Shown: positions 7,215-16,451, counted from the stretch's first letter. The stretch: 29,494 bases of DNA from Deinococcus sp. (GCF_018260405.1 NZ_JAGLBG010000027.1:1-29494); one strand, 5' to 3'. Numbers and translations: made by a program. The notes: generated from the letters alone by a model not told the origin.

Positions 7215-8039
7215 ATGACTTCACCCACTTCGACTTCACCCAATTCCAGGCCTGCTGGCCGCATTCTGGTCGTCATGTCGAGTGAGAGGCTGTTGCCCCT
7301 TCAGGGCGGCAAGATGCATCCGACGGGCTATTTTCTGAACGAATTCGGCGTGCCTGCCAAGCGCCTCGTGGACGCGGGCTACGAACTGGTTTTGGCAACG
7401 CCTCGGGGCAACATTCCCGCGCTGGACGCCAGCAGTGACCATGAAATGTTTTTCAAGGACAAGGCCGAGCACGAGCAGATCAAGGAGTTCGTGAACCACT
7501 TTCTGACCACTGCCCGCATCCAGACCACCCAGGACGCGGCCAAAGCTGGAATGGCCGGGTATGACGCCCTGTTCTTGCCGGGCGGCCACGCGCCGATGAT
7601 CGATCTGATGAGTGACCCCGGACTGGGCCAGCTGCTTGCCGAGTGCCATGCCACGGCCAAACCCACCGCGCTGATCTGCCACGCGCCGACTGCGCTGCTG
7701 GCGGCTCAGGCCGATGCCCAGGGTTACCAGAAAGCTGTTGAGGCTGGTGAAAAACCAGCGGCCCGCGCCTTTGTCTATGACGGCTACCGCGCCACCGTAT
7801 ACTCCAACGCCGAGGAAACCATGACGGAAAAGACCTTCGAGGCCAAGGAACTCTATTATCCCGCCGACGCCCTGACGCAGGCTGGGTTAAAAATTGAGAA
7901 TGGCACACCGATGAAGTCCTTCGTGGTCAGGGACCGTGAGCTGCTGACCGGGCAAAACCCTTTCAGTGACAGCGACTTTGTCGAGCAACTGCTGGAAATG
8001 CTGGGCCGCCAGGGTGCCGAGACCCGGAGCCAAGCATGA
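7215..8039 (+). CDS. DJ-1/PfpI-family protein, Hsp31-like (putative glyoxalase III or deglycase)
   Basis: The 274-residue protein has the class I glutamine-amidotransferase-like fold. The nucleophile elbow is in TALICHAPTALLAA, with cysteine about residue 155 followed by His. The segment LQGGKMHPTGYFLNEF near the N-terminus carries the conserved Glu, and GYDALFLPGGHAPMIDL is the typical strand before the elbow. The long insert and the ending (YPADALTQAGLKIENG, TGQNPFSDSDFVEQLLEML) resemble the Hsp31/HchA group. Known members detoxify methylglyoxal or act as chaperones. The next gene, an ABM-fold monooxygenase, overlaps by 4 bases, so the two form an operon that may handle reactive carbonyl or quinone compounds. 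This joint role is inference. Confidence 0.88.
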   Translation: MTSPTSTSPNSRPAGRILVVMSSERLLPLQGGKMHPTGYFLNEFGVPAKRLVDAGYELVLATPRGNIPALDASSDHEMFFKDKAEHEQIKEFVNHFLTTARIQTTQDAAKAGMAGYDALFLPGGHAPMIDLMSDPGLGQLLAECHATAKPTALICHAPTALLAAQADAQGYQKAVEAGEKPAARAFVYDGYRATVYSNAEETMTEKTFEAKELYYPADALTQAGLKIENGTPMKSFVVRDRELLTGQNPFSDSDFVEQLLEMLGRQGAETRSQA

Positions 8040-8341
8040 GTCCGCTTAGCGTTCATGCCATTCTGACGCCGCACGCCGACAAGGTGGCGCAGACCGAGGC
8101 TGAACTCCGTAAGGTGGTGCAGGGTTCGCGCCAGGAACCCGGCAACCTGCGTTATGACCTCAGCCGTGAGGACAGTCCAGCAGGCATCCGTTTTCACATC
8201 AGCGAGCGCTACCGCGACGAGGCTGCCGTAGAAGCCCACCGCGCCACCGCGCACTACCAGGCCTACCGCGCTGCGGCCCCCGACCTGCTGAGCCGTGCGC
8301 CGGAAGTCAGCGTTCTGGAAGAAATTGACGTTGTAGGTTAA
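8036..8341 (+). CDS. Antibiotic biosynthesis monooxygenase (ABM)-domain protein, putative quinol monooxygenase
   Basis: The 101-residue protein is a single ABM ferredoxin-like domain, the size of YgiN-type quinol monooxygenases that work as dimers without a cofactor. Family features are the first strand (SVHAILTPHADKV), a helix (AELRKVVQGSRQEPGNLRYDL), the strand IRFHISERYRDEAAVEAHRA, and ATAHYQAY, where the conserved H-x-x-x-H/Y pattern lies. The ATG overlaps the stop of the DJ-1-like gene (ATGA), so translation is coupled. The hairpin at 8355-8391 ends the unit. Some ABM proteins are heme or coenzyme-related instead, so the substrate is open. Confidence 0.88.
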   Translation: MSPLSVHAILTPHADKVAQTEAELRKVVQGSRQEPGNLRYDLSREDSPAGIRFHISERYRDEAAVEAHRATAHYQAYRAAAPDLLSRAPEVSVLEEIDVVG

Positions 8342-8354
8342 AGCCCTGAGGCTC

Positions 8355-8391
8355 AGCGGGCAGACGTGGTCACTCTACATGTCTGCCCGCT
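8355..8391 (+). terminator. Strong hairpin terminator after the DJ-1/ABM operon
   Basis: A 14-bp stem with one G-T pair: 8355-8368 (AGCGGGCAGACGTG) pairs with 8378-8391, with a 9-base loop. It starts 14 bases after the stop codon. Only a weak T-rich stretch follows, so it may also act as an mRNA 3'-end stabiliser. Confidence 0.65.
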
Positions 8392-8673
8392 GCCTGTTCC
8401 GCCTGTTACGAACTGCGGATTGAACCGGGCCGTTTTGGACTCAATGCTAGCGGAGGCCAAGAGGAAAAATACGGGTTTCGCGGTAATCAGCAGGTAACGA
8501 CCCAGCACGATGAAAACGGCAAAAAACTGCCTCTGTGTCAGTCTATGTAAGTTTGCATAGAAATCCAGGCTAAAAATATGTCCAAAACATCACACGGCCA
8601 GTACGCCGACTATAACCCTGCTGCGATTTACTCTCTGATCCCCCCAACGCGCTGAGTAGTTGCCTTCGCACAC
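8392..8673. other. Gene-free stretch between convergent genes
   Basis: About 280 bases, noticeably richer in A and T than the flanks, with stops in all frames I read. Visible details are GGCA-AAAAAC-TGCC (8519-8532), ATGT-CCAAA-ACAT (near 8577-8589) and a TATAAC box near 8613, but no promoter pair, tRNA or coding frame can be supported. Confidence 0.4.
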
Positions 8674-8991
8674 TCATTCGACCAGTGGCACGCCTTCCAG
8701 GTCAAGCATCCTGCCACGCTTCACAGGTGTAAAAGCCGTGTACCTGTACTCCGAGCAGCCCTGCTTCACGAAAGGGTCGTCCCTGAAAATATCCCGGAGT
8801 TGCTGCTCACTCCCAGCCTGCGCCACGATCACGCCGCCGCTGCCGTCTGCCTTACGCCCGGAAGTCAGAAAGACGCCACTGATGTAGTGCTGGTCAAGCC
8901 AGGCGCGGTGCAGCGGTGTTACGGCAGCCAGCTCGTCGCCGGACTTCAGGTAGGTGCTTTCGATGATCCAGAGGGTCAGAGTGTGTGTCAT
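8674..8991 (-). CDS. YciI-like (YCII-related) protein
   Basis: This 105-residue protein has the YciI dimeric alpha-beta fold. Features are a first strand (TLTLWIIEST), the conserved H-R plus acidic residue pattern (LHRAWLDQHYISG), GGVIVAQAGSEQQLRDIFRDDPF with the D-D-P-F signature, and a final strand (SEYRYTAFTPV). Family members are small putative hydrolase-like enzymes of mostly unknown role. The frame is open further upstream to 9093, but those extra residues come from the dispersed repeat at 9008-9170 and are read the same way in the other repeat copy. The ATG at 8989-8991 is therefore the real start. A GATAAT box lies 9 bases before it. Confidence 0.85.
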   Translation of the reverse strand: MTHTLTLWIIESTYLKSGDELAAVTPLHRAWLDQHYISGVFLTSGRKADGSGGVIVAQAGSEQQLRDIFRDDPFVKQGCSEYRYTAFTPVKRGRMLDLEGVPLVE

Positions 8992-9007
8992 AACACCTGC
9001 ATTATCG

Positions 9008-9170
9008 CTAAGTACAACCAAGTTACCGTGTAGGGATAACCCAAACACCAGGCTATCCCTATACTCACACTTGGCACTCACACTTGGCCGCACCTTTTCC
9101 CATACTCGCTCTGCGGCGCAGCTCTACGAGTCCGCTCGGTTGGTCTTTAGGCAAACTTGGTTGTATCTAA
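9008..9170. repeat. Dispersed 163-bp MITE-like repeat, family 1, copy 1
   Basis: The element is bounded by inverted ends: CTAAGTACAACCAAGTT at the left and AACTTGGTTGTATCTAA at the right. It has the same length as 15293-15455 and differs at 12 positions without gaps (about 93% identity). Inside are an 11-bp stem with one mismatch (9028-9038 with 9054-9064), a directly repeated 13-mer (9063-9075 and 9076-9088) and a 6-bp stem (GCCGCA 9087-9092 with TGCGGC 9112-9117). It has no gene of its own. It resembles the small non-coding repeats known from Deinococcus genomes, but I cannot name the family. Confidence 0.88.
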
Positions 9171-9266
9171 TAGCCAGCTGAATCAGAGCATTTGGCATAA
9201 CACCCCACCTTCAGTACCGGACAACCTGGGCTTAATCACGTCTGGAACCTTTCCGTTGGTCGGCCC

Positions 9267-9968
9267 TCAGGTGAAGCGTTTTTCCCAGACCAGATCGCGC
9301 AGAACCCAGCCGCTGCCCTGAAACCGCAGCCCCTGACCCAGCGCCAGCAGCAGGTAATCGCGCACTTCATCTATGTCGTGGCCTGCCGACACGATCTCGC
9401 CCAGGTTCAGCTGTCCGTCGATCAGTGCGCCGACCGGGTGCTGTTCGGCCAGGTGCGGGTCGGGTTGTAGCAGTAGGCTAAACCAGGCGTAGCGGTTGAG
9501 CGGTTGCAGCTCCCGGCTGCGGACGACTTGGGATACGAACTGCGCGACTTCCAGCAGCGGGCGGTTGGACATGCGGGCGGCGGCGCGAATGCTGCGGCCT
9601 CCGAGTTCATTGAACAGCGGCACCTTGCCGGTAAACAGGCGGCTGGGGCTAACGATATACGCGCACGCCTCTTCCCACTCGTCGCCGACCCGTGCCCACT
9701 CGGTTATAAAGTGTTCGTAGGGGCCAAGCGGCGTTCCGGCAACTTCCCTGGGCACAAATTCAAAGTGTCCCCGGCTGGACAGAATCGGGCAGCACTGCAA
9801 AGCCTCGGTCCCCAGCCAGTCGAGAATGCCGCCAGCAACGATCTCACCCTGCCGGAACGCCACCGTATACGGCACCTCTCCCTCGACTTCCAGTACACCA
9901 GTCTGACGTGAAGTATGAATCAGCTCCAGCACACCGAGAAGGGGAAGGTCTGAGAGAAGTCCCTGCAT
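9267..9968 (-). CDS. DUF4388 (PATAN-like) domain protein
   Basis: The 233-residue protein opens with a DUF4388 domain: MQGLLSDLPLLGVLELIHTS, RQTGVLEVEGE, and FRQGEIVAGGILDWLGTEAL, about residues 1-75. In bacteria such domains accompany signalling and gliding regulators and are thought to mediate protein contacts. The rest, about residues 80-233, has a helix-rich region with a possible winged-helix-like repeat (LFNELGGRSIRAAARMSNRPLLEVAQFVSQV) and no transmembrane segment. No catalytic motif is visible. A TAGACT box sits 10 bases before the ATG at 9968. The gene appears to be a single transcription unit. Confidence 0.8.
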   Translation of the reverse strand: MQGLLSDLPLLGVLELIHTSRQTGVLEVEGEVPYTVAFRQGEIVAGGILDWLGTEALQCCPILSSRGHFEFVPREVAGTPLGPYEHFITEWARVGDEWEEACAYIVSPSRLFTGKVPLFNELGGRSIRAAARMSNRPLLEVAQFVSQVVRSRELQPLNRYAWFSLLLQPDPHLAEQHPVGALIDGQLNLGEIVSAGHDIDEVRDYLLLALGQGLRFQGSGWVLRDLVWEKRFT

Positions 9969-10056
9969 GAATACCAGCAGTCTATTTCATCTGCGTGGTC
10001 AGAACCAAACGCCTTCATCGGGTAGGGCCAGGGGTGCTCGTCAGCAGTTGGGCTAG

Positions 10057-10082
10057 AAAGCCCACATTGTTTGTGGCTTTTT
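10057..10082 (-). terminator. Hairpin, possible terminator after the nnr operon
   Basis: AAAGCCCACA (10057-10066) pairs with TGTGGCTTT (10072-10080) with one bulged C. The plus strand then has a run of five T, and the minus strand ends in a weaker CTTTCTAG. It lies 154 bases past the nnr stop. The sequence after it (GCCGAGTAGAGCGAGTAAG) resembles the border of repeat family 2. Confidence 0.4.
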
Positions 10083-10235
10083 AGGCCGAGTAGAGCGAGT
10101 AAGTGTTAATCGTCAGCGCTCAATTCCGCCCGCAATCGGGGAGCGGTCAGGCCCCATCCTGGGTGCCGCCCTGACCAAGAGGGCACCGCCTGTACCGCCT
10201 CGCCTCTACCCGAATTGAATCCAACATGGCCCGGT

Positions 10236-11801
10236 TCAATCGGAATCCGTATTCCATCCAGAACGTGCAGGCCGCAGGTTTTGCCAGGCTTTGCCCAGGG
10301 CGTGGCTGACATCACTGGCGATCAGGCCATAGCCGTGGGTTGCCCCCGCGATTTCACCGGCCTGGGCATGCAAGGTCACGCCCGCAAGCGCGGCTGCTGA
10401 GGCGCCGAGGCCCTGCCCCAGCAGCGAGGCCAGCAGACCGCTGAGGGTGTCTCCCATGCCCGCTGTCGCCATGCCCGGATGTCCGCCCCGGCTGACCCAG
10501 TTGTGTTCCGGCGTAGCAATGGTGCTCGGGGCGCCCTTGAGCACCACCACGCCCCCGAAGCGCCGCTGCAACGCCCTGGCCGCGCTGATGGGGTCGCGCG
10601 TGATGTTCGCCGTGGTGGTTTCCAGCAGCCGGGCCGCCTCGCCGGGGTGCGGGGTCCAGATGCAAGCGGCGTGACCCGCGCCCGCCAGTCCGGGTTGCAG
10701 GGCGTCGGCGTCAAGCACCGTGGGGCGCTGCCAGGCCAGGATTTCCCGCGCGACCCGTTCGGCATCCGGTCCCAGGCCCATGCCGACGCACAGCGCGTCC
10801 GGGCGTTGCTGCTCGGACACTTCGCCCAGGGCGGTCAGCAGGTCGGGGTGCTGGCGGATCATCAGTTCGGGAGTGATGAGGGGCACTTCTGTTTGCGAAT
10901 GGACCGAGACCAGCCCCGACCCGGCCCGCAGCGCGGCCAGCCCGGCCAGTGCCGCCGCGCCTGCGGTGCTGGGATGCCCGCCAATGACCCAGACGTGCCC
11001 GGCGGTTCCTTTGTGGACGTCGGCGAAGCGCCCAGGCAGCAGCGCGGCAATATCGGCCAGCGCCGGACGGGTGGCGAGCGCCTCGGCTGCGGCCCAGCCT
11101 GGGGGCAGGCGCAGCGCGGCCAGCTCAACCTGTCCGGCGTGGTGGGCGGCGGGGCCGAACAGCAGGGCCGTTTTCAGGCCGCTGAACGTGACTGTGAGCT
11201 GCGCCGTGATGACCTCGCCCGGCACCTCAAGTGGCCCCTCAACGGATAGTGCGGCGCTCTGGGCGGCTAAACCCGTCGGTAGATCAAGCGCTACGACCGG
11301 TTGCTGGGCGGCGTTGAGTAATCTCACCACCTCGGCCAGTGCCGGGCGCAGCGGCGGCGTAAACCCGGTGCCCAACAGGCCGTCGACCACCACCTGTGCG
11401 GTTCGCAGTTCGCGCCGCAGGTTGGCCGGATTCAGTGCAAGAGGAGCCAGCCCCACCGCCCGCAGCCGCTGGCGGTTAAGTCTGTTCAGCGGGTGTCCGG
11501 CAGGCTGGGCCAGCACCTGCGCCGTGCGCCCCAGGGCCAGCAGATGCCGGGCCGCCACCAGCGCGTCGCCCCCGTTGGCCCCGCTTCCGGCCAGCAGCAG
11601 CACTGGCCCCTGCGGAAAGTGGCGCTGCACAGCGTCGGCGGCGGCCCGGCCCGCTTCCTCCATCGCCGGGTCAAGCAGTTTGGCGCGTTCCAGCCGCACG
11701 TCCAGTGCCCTGATTCCTTGCGGTGTCAGCACGGCTTCTGCCTGTGCTCCGGCCCGTAATGGCTCGGTGCTCAGGGGTTCGGTGCCCAGTGTCCCGGCCA
11801 T
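10236..11801 (-). CDS. nnr: Bifunctional NAD(P)H-hydrate epimerase / ADP-dependent NAD(P)H-hydrate dehydratase
   Basis: The enzyme repairs hydrated NADH and NADPH, with one domain interconverting the R and S hydrates and the other dehydrating the S form using ADP. The 521 residues fit the fused form. The epimerase domain (about 25-235) has AGSGANGGDALVAARHL (71-87), VVDGLLGTGF (D140) and ALDLPTG (D173). The dehydratase domain (about 245-515) has DVHKGTAGHVWVIGG, VGMGLGPDAE, TVLDADAL, TPHPGEAARLL, VVLKGAPSTIATP and the ATP/ADP loop AGMGDTLSGLLASLLGQG (D451). The usual GNNGGDG of the epimerase is GANGGDA here, two changes worth noting. The ATG shares one base with the stop of the TPR gene (TGATG), so translation is coupled. 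Confidence 0.95.
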   Translation of the reverse strand: MAGTLGTEPLSTEPLRAGAQAEAVLTPQGIRALDVRLERAKLLDPAMEEAGRAAADAVQRHFPQGPVLLLAGSGANGGDALVAARHLLALGRTAQVLAQPAGHPLNRLNRQRLRAVGLAPLALNPANLRRELRTAQVVVDGLLGTGFTPPLRPALAEVVRLLNAAQQPVVALDLPTGLAAQSAALSVEGPLEVPGEVITAQLTVTFSGLKTALLFGPAAHHAGQVELAALRLPPGWAAAEALATRPALADIAALLPGRFADVHKGTAGHVWVIGGHPSTAGAAALAGLAALRAGSGLVSVHSQTEVPLITPELMIRQHPDLLTALGEVSEQQRPDALCVGMGLGPDAERVAREILAWQRPTVLDADALQPGLAGAGHAACIWTPHPGEAARLLETTTANITRDPISAARALQRRFGGVVVLKGAPSTIATPEHNWVSRGGHPGMATAGMGDTLSGLLASLLGQGLGASAAALAGVTLHAQAGEIAGATHGYGLIASDVSHALGKAWQNLRPARSGWNTDSD

Positions 11802-12670
11802 CAGTGCCCGCGCCCCAGCAGATAAATCAGGACAAAAATACCGGCCAGCACGCCCAGAACGATATTGCGTGTCCGGCGGATTCTGGGGTCGGTTCGCAAC
11901 TGTTCGCGCACCTCTTCACGGGCTTCTTCCTGACTTCGGCGCACGCTGAGGCGCTGGGCCTTGCGAATTGAGCTGACCGACTGGTGCAGTTTGCCCTGTC
12001 GCCGCAACGCCACCCCCAGGTTGTGGTGCACGCCCTCGTAGTCGGGGGCCAGTTTCAGCACCTCGCGGAACTGGGCCTCGGCCTGCGCGGGGTCGCCGTT
12101 TTCCAGGGCCAGATTGCCCAGGTTCATGCGGGCGCGGTAGTGGACGGGGTCGTGTTCGACGGCCCTTTCAAAGTGGTCGCGGGCTGGTTGCCGATGGCCT
12201 TGCAGCGCCTCTAGCACGCCCTGAAGGTTCAGCGCTTCAGCGCGTATCAGCGCGTGCTGGGCGGCCCCGAGGCGTTCGGCCAAAGCCTGCGCCTCCGGTT
12301 CGTCGCTGGCGGCTTCCAGGGCCTCCAGGCCCTCACGCAACTGTTCGGGGGCCGCCAGCGAGCGCAGCAGGGCCGCGTCGCCTGCCGAGTGTGCGTCCAG
12401 GTCGCTCAGGTGCCCGGTATAGGAGGTCAATGCCCGCCGCGCCGCAGCGTAACGGCGGCCCCGGACCTCTTCCTGCACCGTGCTGACCGAACTGACCGCC
12501 CCGACCAGCGCGGGATCAAGGTGGGCGAGCGAGGCTGCGGCCTGTGCCCGTCGCCAGTCGTGCTGCCGGGCAAAAGTAGACCAATCGGGTAGCGTTCCCA
12601 GTAAGTCCCCCGGCGAAGTCGTGTCAGGCGAACTCACGGCGGGCTGCGCCTCAGCCACAGAATCGGTCAT
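11801..12670 (-). CDS. TPR-repeat protein with C-terminal membrane anchor
   Basis: The 289-residue protein has a helical region with tetratricopeptide repeats at about 165-250: ALNLQGVLEALQGHRQPARD, YRARMNLGNLALENGDPAQA and GVHHNLGVALRRQGKLHQS. A basic, charged stretch (RRSQEEAREEVREQLRTDPR) follows, and one transmembrane helix sits at the very end (NIVLGVLAGIFVLIYLLG). This is a tail-anchored layout with the TPRs in the cytoplasm. Such proteins are scaffolds; no enzyme motif is present. The start is the ATG at 12668-12670, preceded by TATACT and six bases. A longer open frame to 13192 runs antisense to rsmA and is rejected. The stop overlaps the nnr start. Confidence 0.85.
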   Translation of the reverse strand: MTDSVAEAQPAVSSPDTTSPGDLLGTLPDWSTFARQHDWRRAQAAASLAHLDPALVGAVSSVSTVQEEVRGRRYAAARRALTSYTGHLSDLDAHSAGDAALLRSLAAPEQLREGLEALEAASDEPEAQALAERLGAAQHALIRAEALNLQGVLEALQGHRQPARDHFERAVEHDPVHYRARMNLGNLALENGDPAQAEAQFREVLKLAPDYEGVHHNLGVALRRQGKLHQSVSSIRKAQRLSVRRSQEEAREEVREQLRTDPRIRRTRNIVLGVLAGIFVLIYLLGRGH

Positions 12671-12676
12671 GTGAGC

Positions 12677-12682
12677 AGTATA
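12677..12682 (-). promoter_or_regulatory. Probable -10 element of a leaderless promoter for the TPR-nnr operon
   Basis: TATACT on the minus strand, a near-consensus -10, followed by six bases (GCTCAC) and the ATG at 12670. It lies in the divergent gap to rsmA. No strong -35 element is visible. Confidence 0.6.
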
Positions 12683-12725
12683 CTGACGCGCCCTGAGAGC
12701 CGTTTGACTTTTGGCTCCCAGGCCC

Positions 12726-12729
12726 GGAG
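12726..12729 (+). promoter_or_regulatory. Ribosome binding site deciding the rsmA start
   Basis: GGAG, seven bases before the GTG at 12737. It favours this start over the in-frame GTG at 12671, which has no such site and would add a 22-residue tail that overlaps the TPR promoter. Confidence 0.55.
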
Positions 12730-12736
12730 CCTTCCC

Positions 12737-13582
12737 GTGACCAATGCCGCCCCCCAACTGCCCCCTTTGTACTCGCCCGCGCGGGTCCGCGAACTGCTGG
12801 ACCGCCACGGTCTGCGCCCCACCAAAAGCCTCGGACAGAATTTTCTGATTGACGGCAACATTCTGCGGGCTATCGCCGAGGCGGGCGGCGCGGGGCTGGG
12901 CGTGCCCGTGCTGGAAGTCGGGCCGGGCCTGGGCGTCTTGACCCGCGAGATCGCCTCGCGCGGCGCGGTGGTCACGGCGCTGGAAAAAGACGAACGCCTC
13001 AGGCCCGTGCTGGCCGAGACGCTGGGCGACACCGAGGCGCAGATCATCTGGGGCGACGCGCTCGATTTCGATTATTCCACGCTGCCCGCCGGAACCCGCG
13101 TGATCGCCAACCTGCCCTACTACATCACCGGGGTGTTGCTGTCGCGCTTTATGACGGCTCCGGGGATCGTATCGGCCACCGTGCTGGTGCAAAAGGAAGT
13201 CGGGCAGCGGCTGGCCGCCCGGCCCGGTCAGGACGCCTACGGCTTTTTAAGTGCGCTGGCTGCCATGTACGGCACCGTCAAGCATGTGCGCGACGTTCCT
13301 AAAGGGGCCTTCCTGCCCGCCCCTGACGTGACCAGCAGCGTTATCCGGCTCGATTTCGACCGTACCCGTCCCCTGCCCGACCCGCGCGTGATTGCCTTTA
13401 TCGACGCTGCCCTGCACCACCGCCGCAAGACCCTGCGGAACAATCTGCGGCTGGCCGGGCACCAGGGCGAAGCCATCGACGCGGCGCTCTCCGAAGTCGG
13501 CCTACGTCCTGATGTGCGGGCCGAAGACGTACCACTAGACGAATTGGTTCATGTGGCGCACATTCTGAACGTGGTACGGTAG
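12737..13582 (+). CDS. rsmA: 16S rRNA (adenine1518-N6/adenine1519-N6)-dimethyltransferase
   Basis: RsmA (KsgA) dimethylates two adjacent adenines in the 3'-terminal hairpin of 16S rRNA during small-subunit assembly, using S-adenosylmethionine. From the GTG at 12737 the protein has 281 residues, a normal length. Motifs are the N-terminal R-x-[KR]-K-x-x-G-Q-N-F (GLRPTKSLGQNFLID), SAM motif I (VLEVGPGLGVLTREI), an acidic residue ending motif II (VVTALEKD), and the catalytic NLPYYITGVLLSRF. VQKEVGQRLAARPG, FLPAPDVTSSVIRL and RRKTLRNNL in the C-terminal domain are also family-typical. Frames further upstream are open but would overlap the divergent promoter. Confidence 0.96.
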   Translation: MTNAAPQLPPLYSPARVRELLDRHGLRPTKSLGQNFLIDGNILRAIAEAGGAGLGVPVLEVGPGLGVLTREIASRGAVVTALEKDERLRPVLAETLGDTEAQIIWGDALDFDYSTLPAGTRVIANLPYYITGVLLSRFMTAPGIVSATVLVQKEVGQRLAARPGQDAYGFLSALAAMYGTVKHVRDVPKGAFLPAPDVTSSVIRLDFDRTRPLPDPRVIAFIDAALHHRRKTLRNNLRLAGHQGEAIDAALSEVGLRPDVRAEDVPLDELVHVAHILNVVR

Positions 13583-13682
13583 AGCCGTATTACCCAGCTA
13601 TTTTTCTACTGACTCCCTGTCCAGATAGCGTACCTATTGGTCTGCCGCTCGCTTACCGCTACCTGAAGAGTTACCACGCCCC

Positions 13683-13687
13683 GGAGG
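13683..13687 (+). promoter_or_regulatory. Ribosome binding site of the PfkB-family kinase gene
   Basis: GGAGG, seven bases before the GTG at 13695. It identifies a GTG start and marks this gene as one of the few in the window with a leader. Confidence 0.7.
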
Positions 13688-13694
13688 AATTCCC

Positions 13695-14627
<933 letters not shown>

Positions 14628-14662
14628 ATTCACGGTTTCTTCATGTTAAATTAAAGTGGAAG

Positions 14663-14684
14663 TCGTCCCTAGGGGCGATTTTTT
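14663..14684 (+). terminator. Rho-independent terminator after the PfkB kinase gene
   Basis: TCGTCC (14663-14668), loop CTAG extended by one base on each side, and GGGCGA (14673-14678), with one G-T pair, followed at once by six T. Confidence 0.85.
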
Positions 14685-14780
14685 GCTTGATCCCGTCTCC
14701 CGTCGGCTGTTGAGGGGGCGGCGCAGATTGCCTGCAATTGCTGCATTTGACCGCTCGTTCAGCTGGCGGGCCGATCATGT

Positions 14781-14786
14781 TAGGCT
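14781..14786 (+). promoter_or_regulatory. Probable -10 element of a leaderless promoter for the four-helix membrane protein
   Basis: TAGGCT followed by six bases (GTAGCC) and the ATG at 14793. No Shine-Dalgarno sequence is present. Confidence 0.5.
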
Positions 14787-14792
14787 GTAGCC

Positions 14793-15224
14793 ATGGCTTC
14801 GCTGTACACGATTCTTCTGGCCCTGCATAACATCAACCGCTGGCTGGTTCTGCTCACGGGGATATGGGCCGTGGTGCAGAACATCTCGGTTATGGGCGGG
14901 GGCCGTCCGTTCACGCCGTCCGAGCGCCGCCCGGTGGCGACCTTCGTAGGCACGCTGCACCTGCAAGTGGTGCTGGGGCTGGGGCTGTACGCCCTGATGG
15001 GTATGCAGCACATGACGGTATTTCCCGGCGTGCGCCCCAGCTTCGGCCTGGAGCACATGGGAATGGGCCTGCTGGCGGCTATTTTCGCCACGGTGGGCAG
15101 TATCCAGAGCCGCAAGGCCGCCACCGAGCAGGCTAAAGGCCGCGCCGCCGTGATCTGGTGCGGGCTGGCGCTGCTCATCTTGCTGGCCGCGATTCCGTGG
15201 TTCCGCCGCCTGTTGCCGTTCTAA
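14793..15224 (+). CDS. Small four-helix membrane protein, cytochrome b-like
   Basis: The 143-residue protein has four transmembrane helices, about residues 6-29, 49-70, 87-105 and 117-138. It resembles a small family often annotated 'cytochrome B' in Bacteroidetes and related genomes: it has LHNINRWLVLL in helix 1, TLHLQVVLGLGLY in helix 2, EHMGMGLLAAIFATVGSIQSRKAAT in helix 3 and the ending AIPWFR. H12, H56, H73 and H88 are spaced so that helices 1-3 could face a heme, but this is inferred from the pattern only. The gene is monocistronic, with a leaderless-type start and a hairpin after it. No electron-transfer partner lies nearby. Confidence 0.75.
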   Translation: MASLYTILLALHNINRWLVLLTGIWAVVQNISVMGGGRPFTPSERRPVATFVGTLHLQVVLGLGLYALMGMQHMTVFPGVRPSFGLEHMGMGLLAAIFATVGSIQSRKAATEQAKGRAAVIWCGLALLILLAAIPWFRRLLPF

Positions 15225-15239
15225 AGTCAAAAGCGGGGG

Positions 15240-15259
15240 CCACGCGCCGTGGGGGTTTT
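15240..15259 (+). terminator. Possible terminator after the four-helix membrane protein
   Basis: CCACG (15240-15244), loop CGC, CGTGG (15248-15252), then GGGTTTT. The stem is short but GC-rich, and the T run is four bases. It starts 15 bases after the stop codon. Confidence 0.45.
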
Positions 15260-15292
15260 GTTCCCGCCGCGCCTGACCCCTGAGCTGTGCGC

Positions 15293-15451
15293 CTAAGTGC
15301 GGCCAAGTTGCCGTGTAGGAATGACCCAAACACCAGGCTATCCCTATACTCACACTGGGCACTCACACTGGGCCGCACCTTTTCCCATACTCGCTCTGCG
15401 GCGCAGCTCTACGAGTCCGCTCGGTTTGTCTTTAAGCAAACTTGGTTGTAC

Positions 15452-15455
<4 letters not shown>
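15293..15455. repeat. Dispersed 163-bp MITE-like repeat, family 1, copy 2
   Basis: The copy has the same orientation and exact length as 9008-9170. Its left end is CTAAGTGCGGCCAAGTT and its right end AACTTGGTTGTACCTAG. The 13-mer is again doubled (15348-15360 and 15361-15373), but both units read CTGGGC where copy 1 has CTTGGC. The right end overlaps the TAG stop of the quinone oxidoreductase gene (15452-15454). The 11-bp stem of copy 1 is weakened here by two changes. Confidence 0.88.
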
Positions 15456-16444
<989 letters not shown>

Positions 16445-16451
16445 GCCCCCC

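Noticed and set aside
8992..9093. N-terminal extension of the YciI-like protein
   Set aside because: The extra residues lie largely in the 163-bp repeat; the same peptide can be read from the second repeat copy, where no YciI gene follows.
10145..10187. Possible pseudoknot (GGTCAGG/CCTGACC crossing GGTGCC/GGCACC)
   Set aside because: The arms do cross, but they are short and GC-rich, there is no conservation evidence, and such pairings arise easily by chance in this DNA.
12671..13192. N-terminal extension of the TPR protein
   Set aside because: It is exactly antisense to rsmA, and the ATG at 12670 has a near-consensus -10 box at the leaderless spacing.
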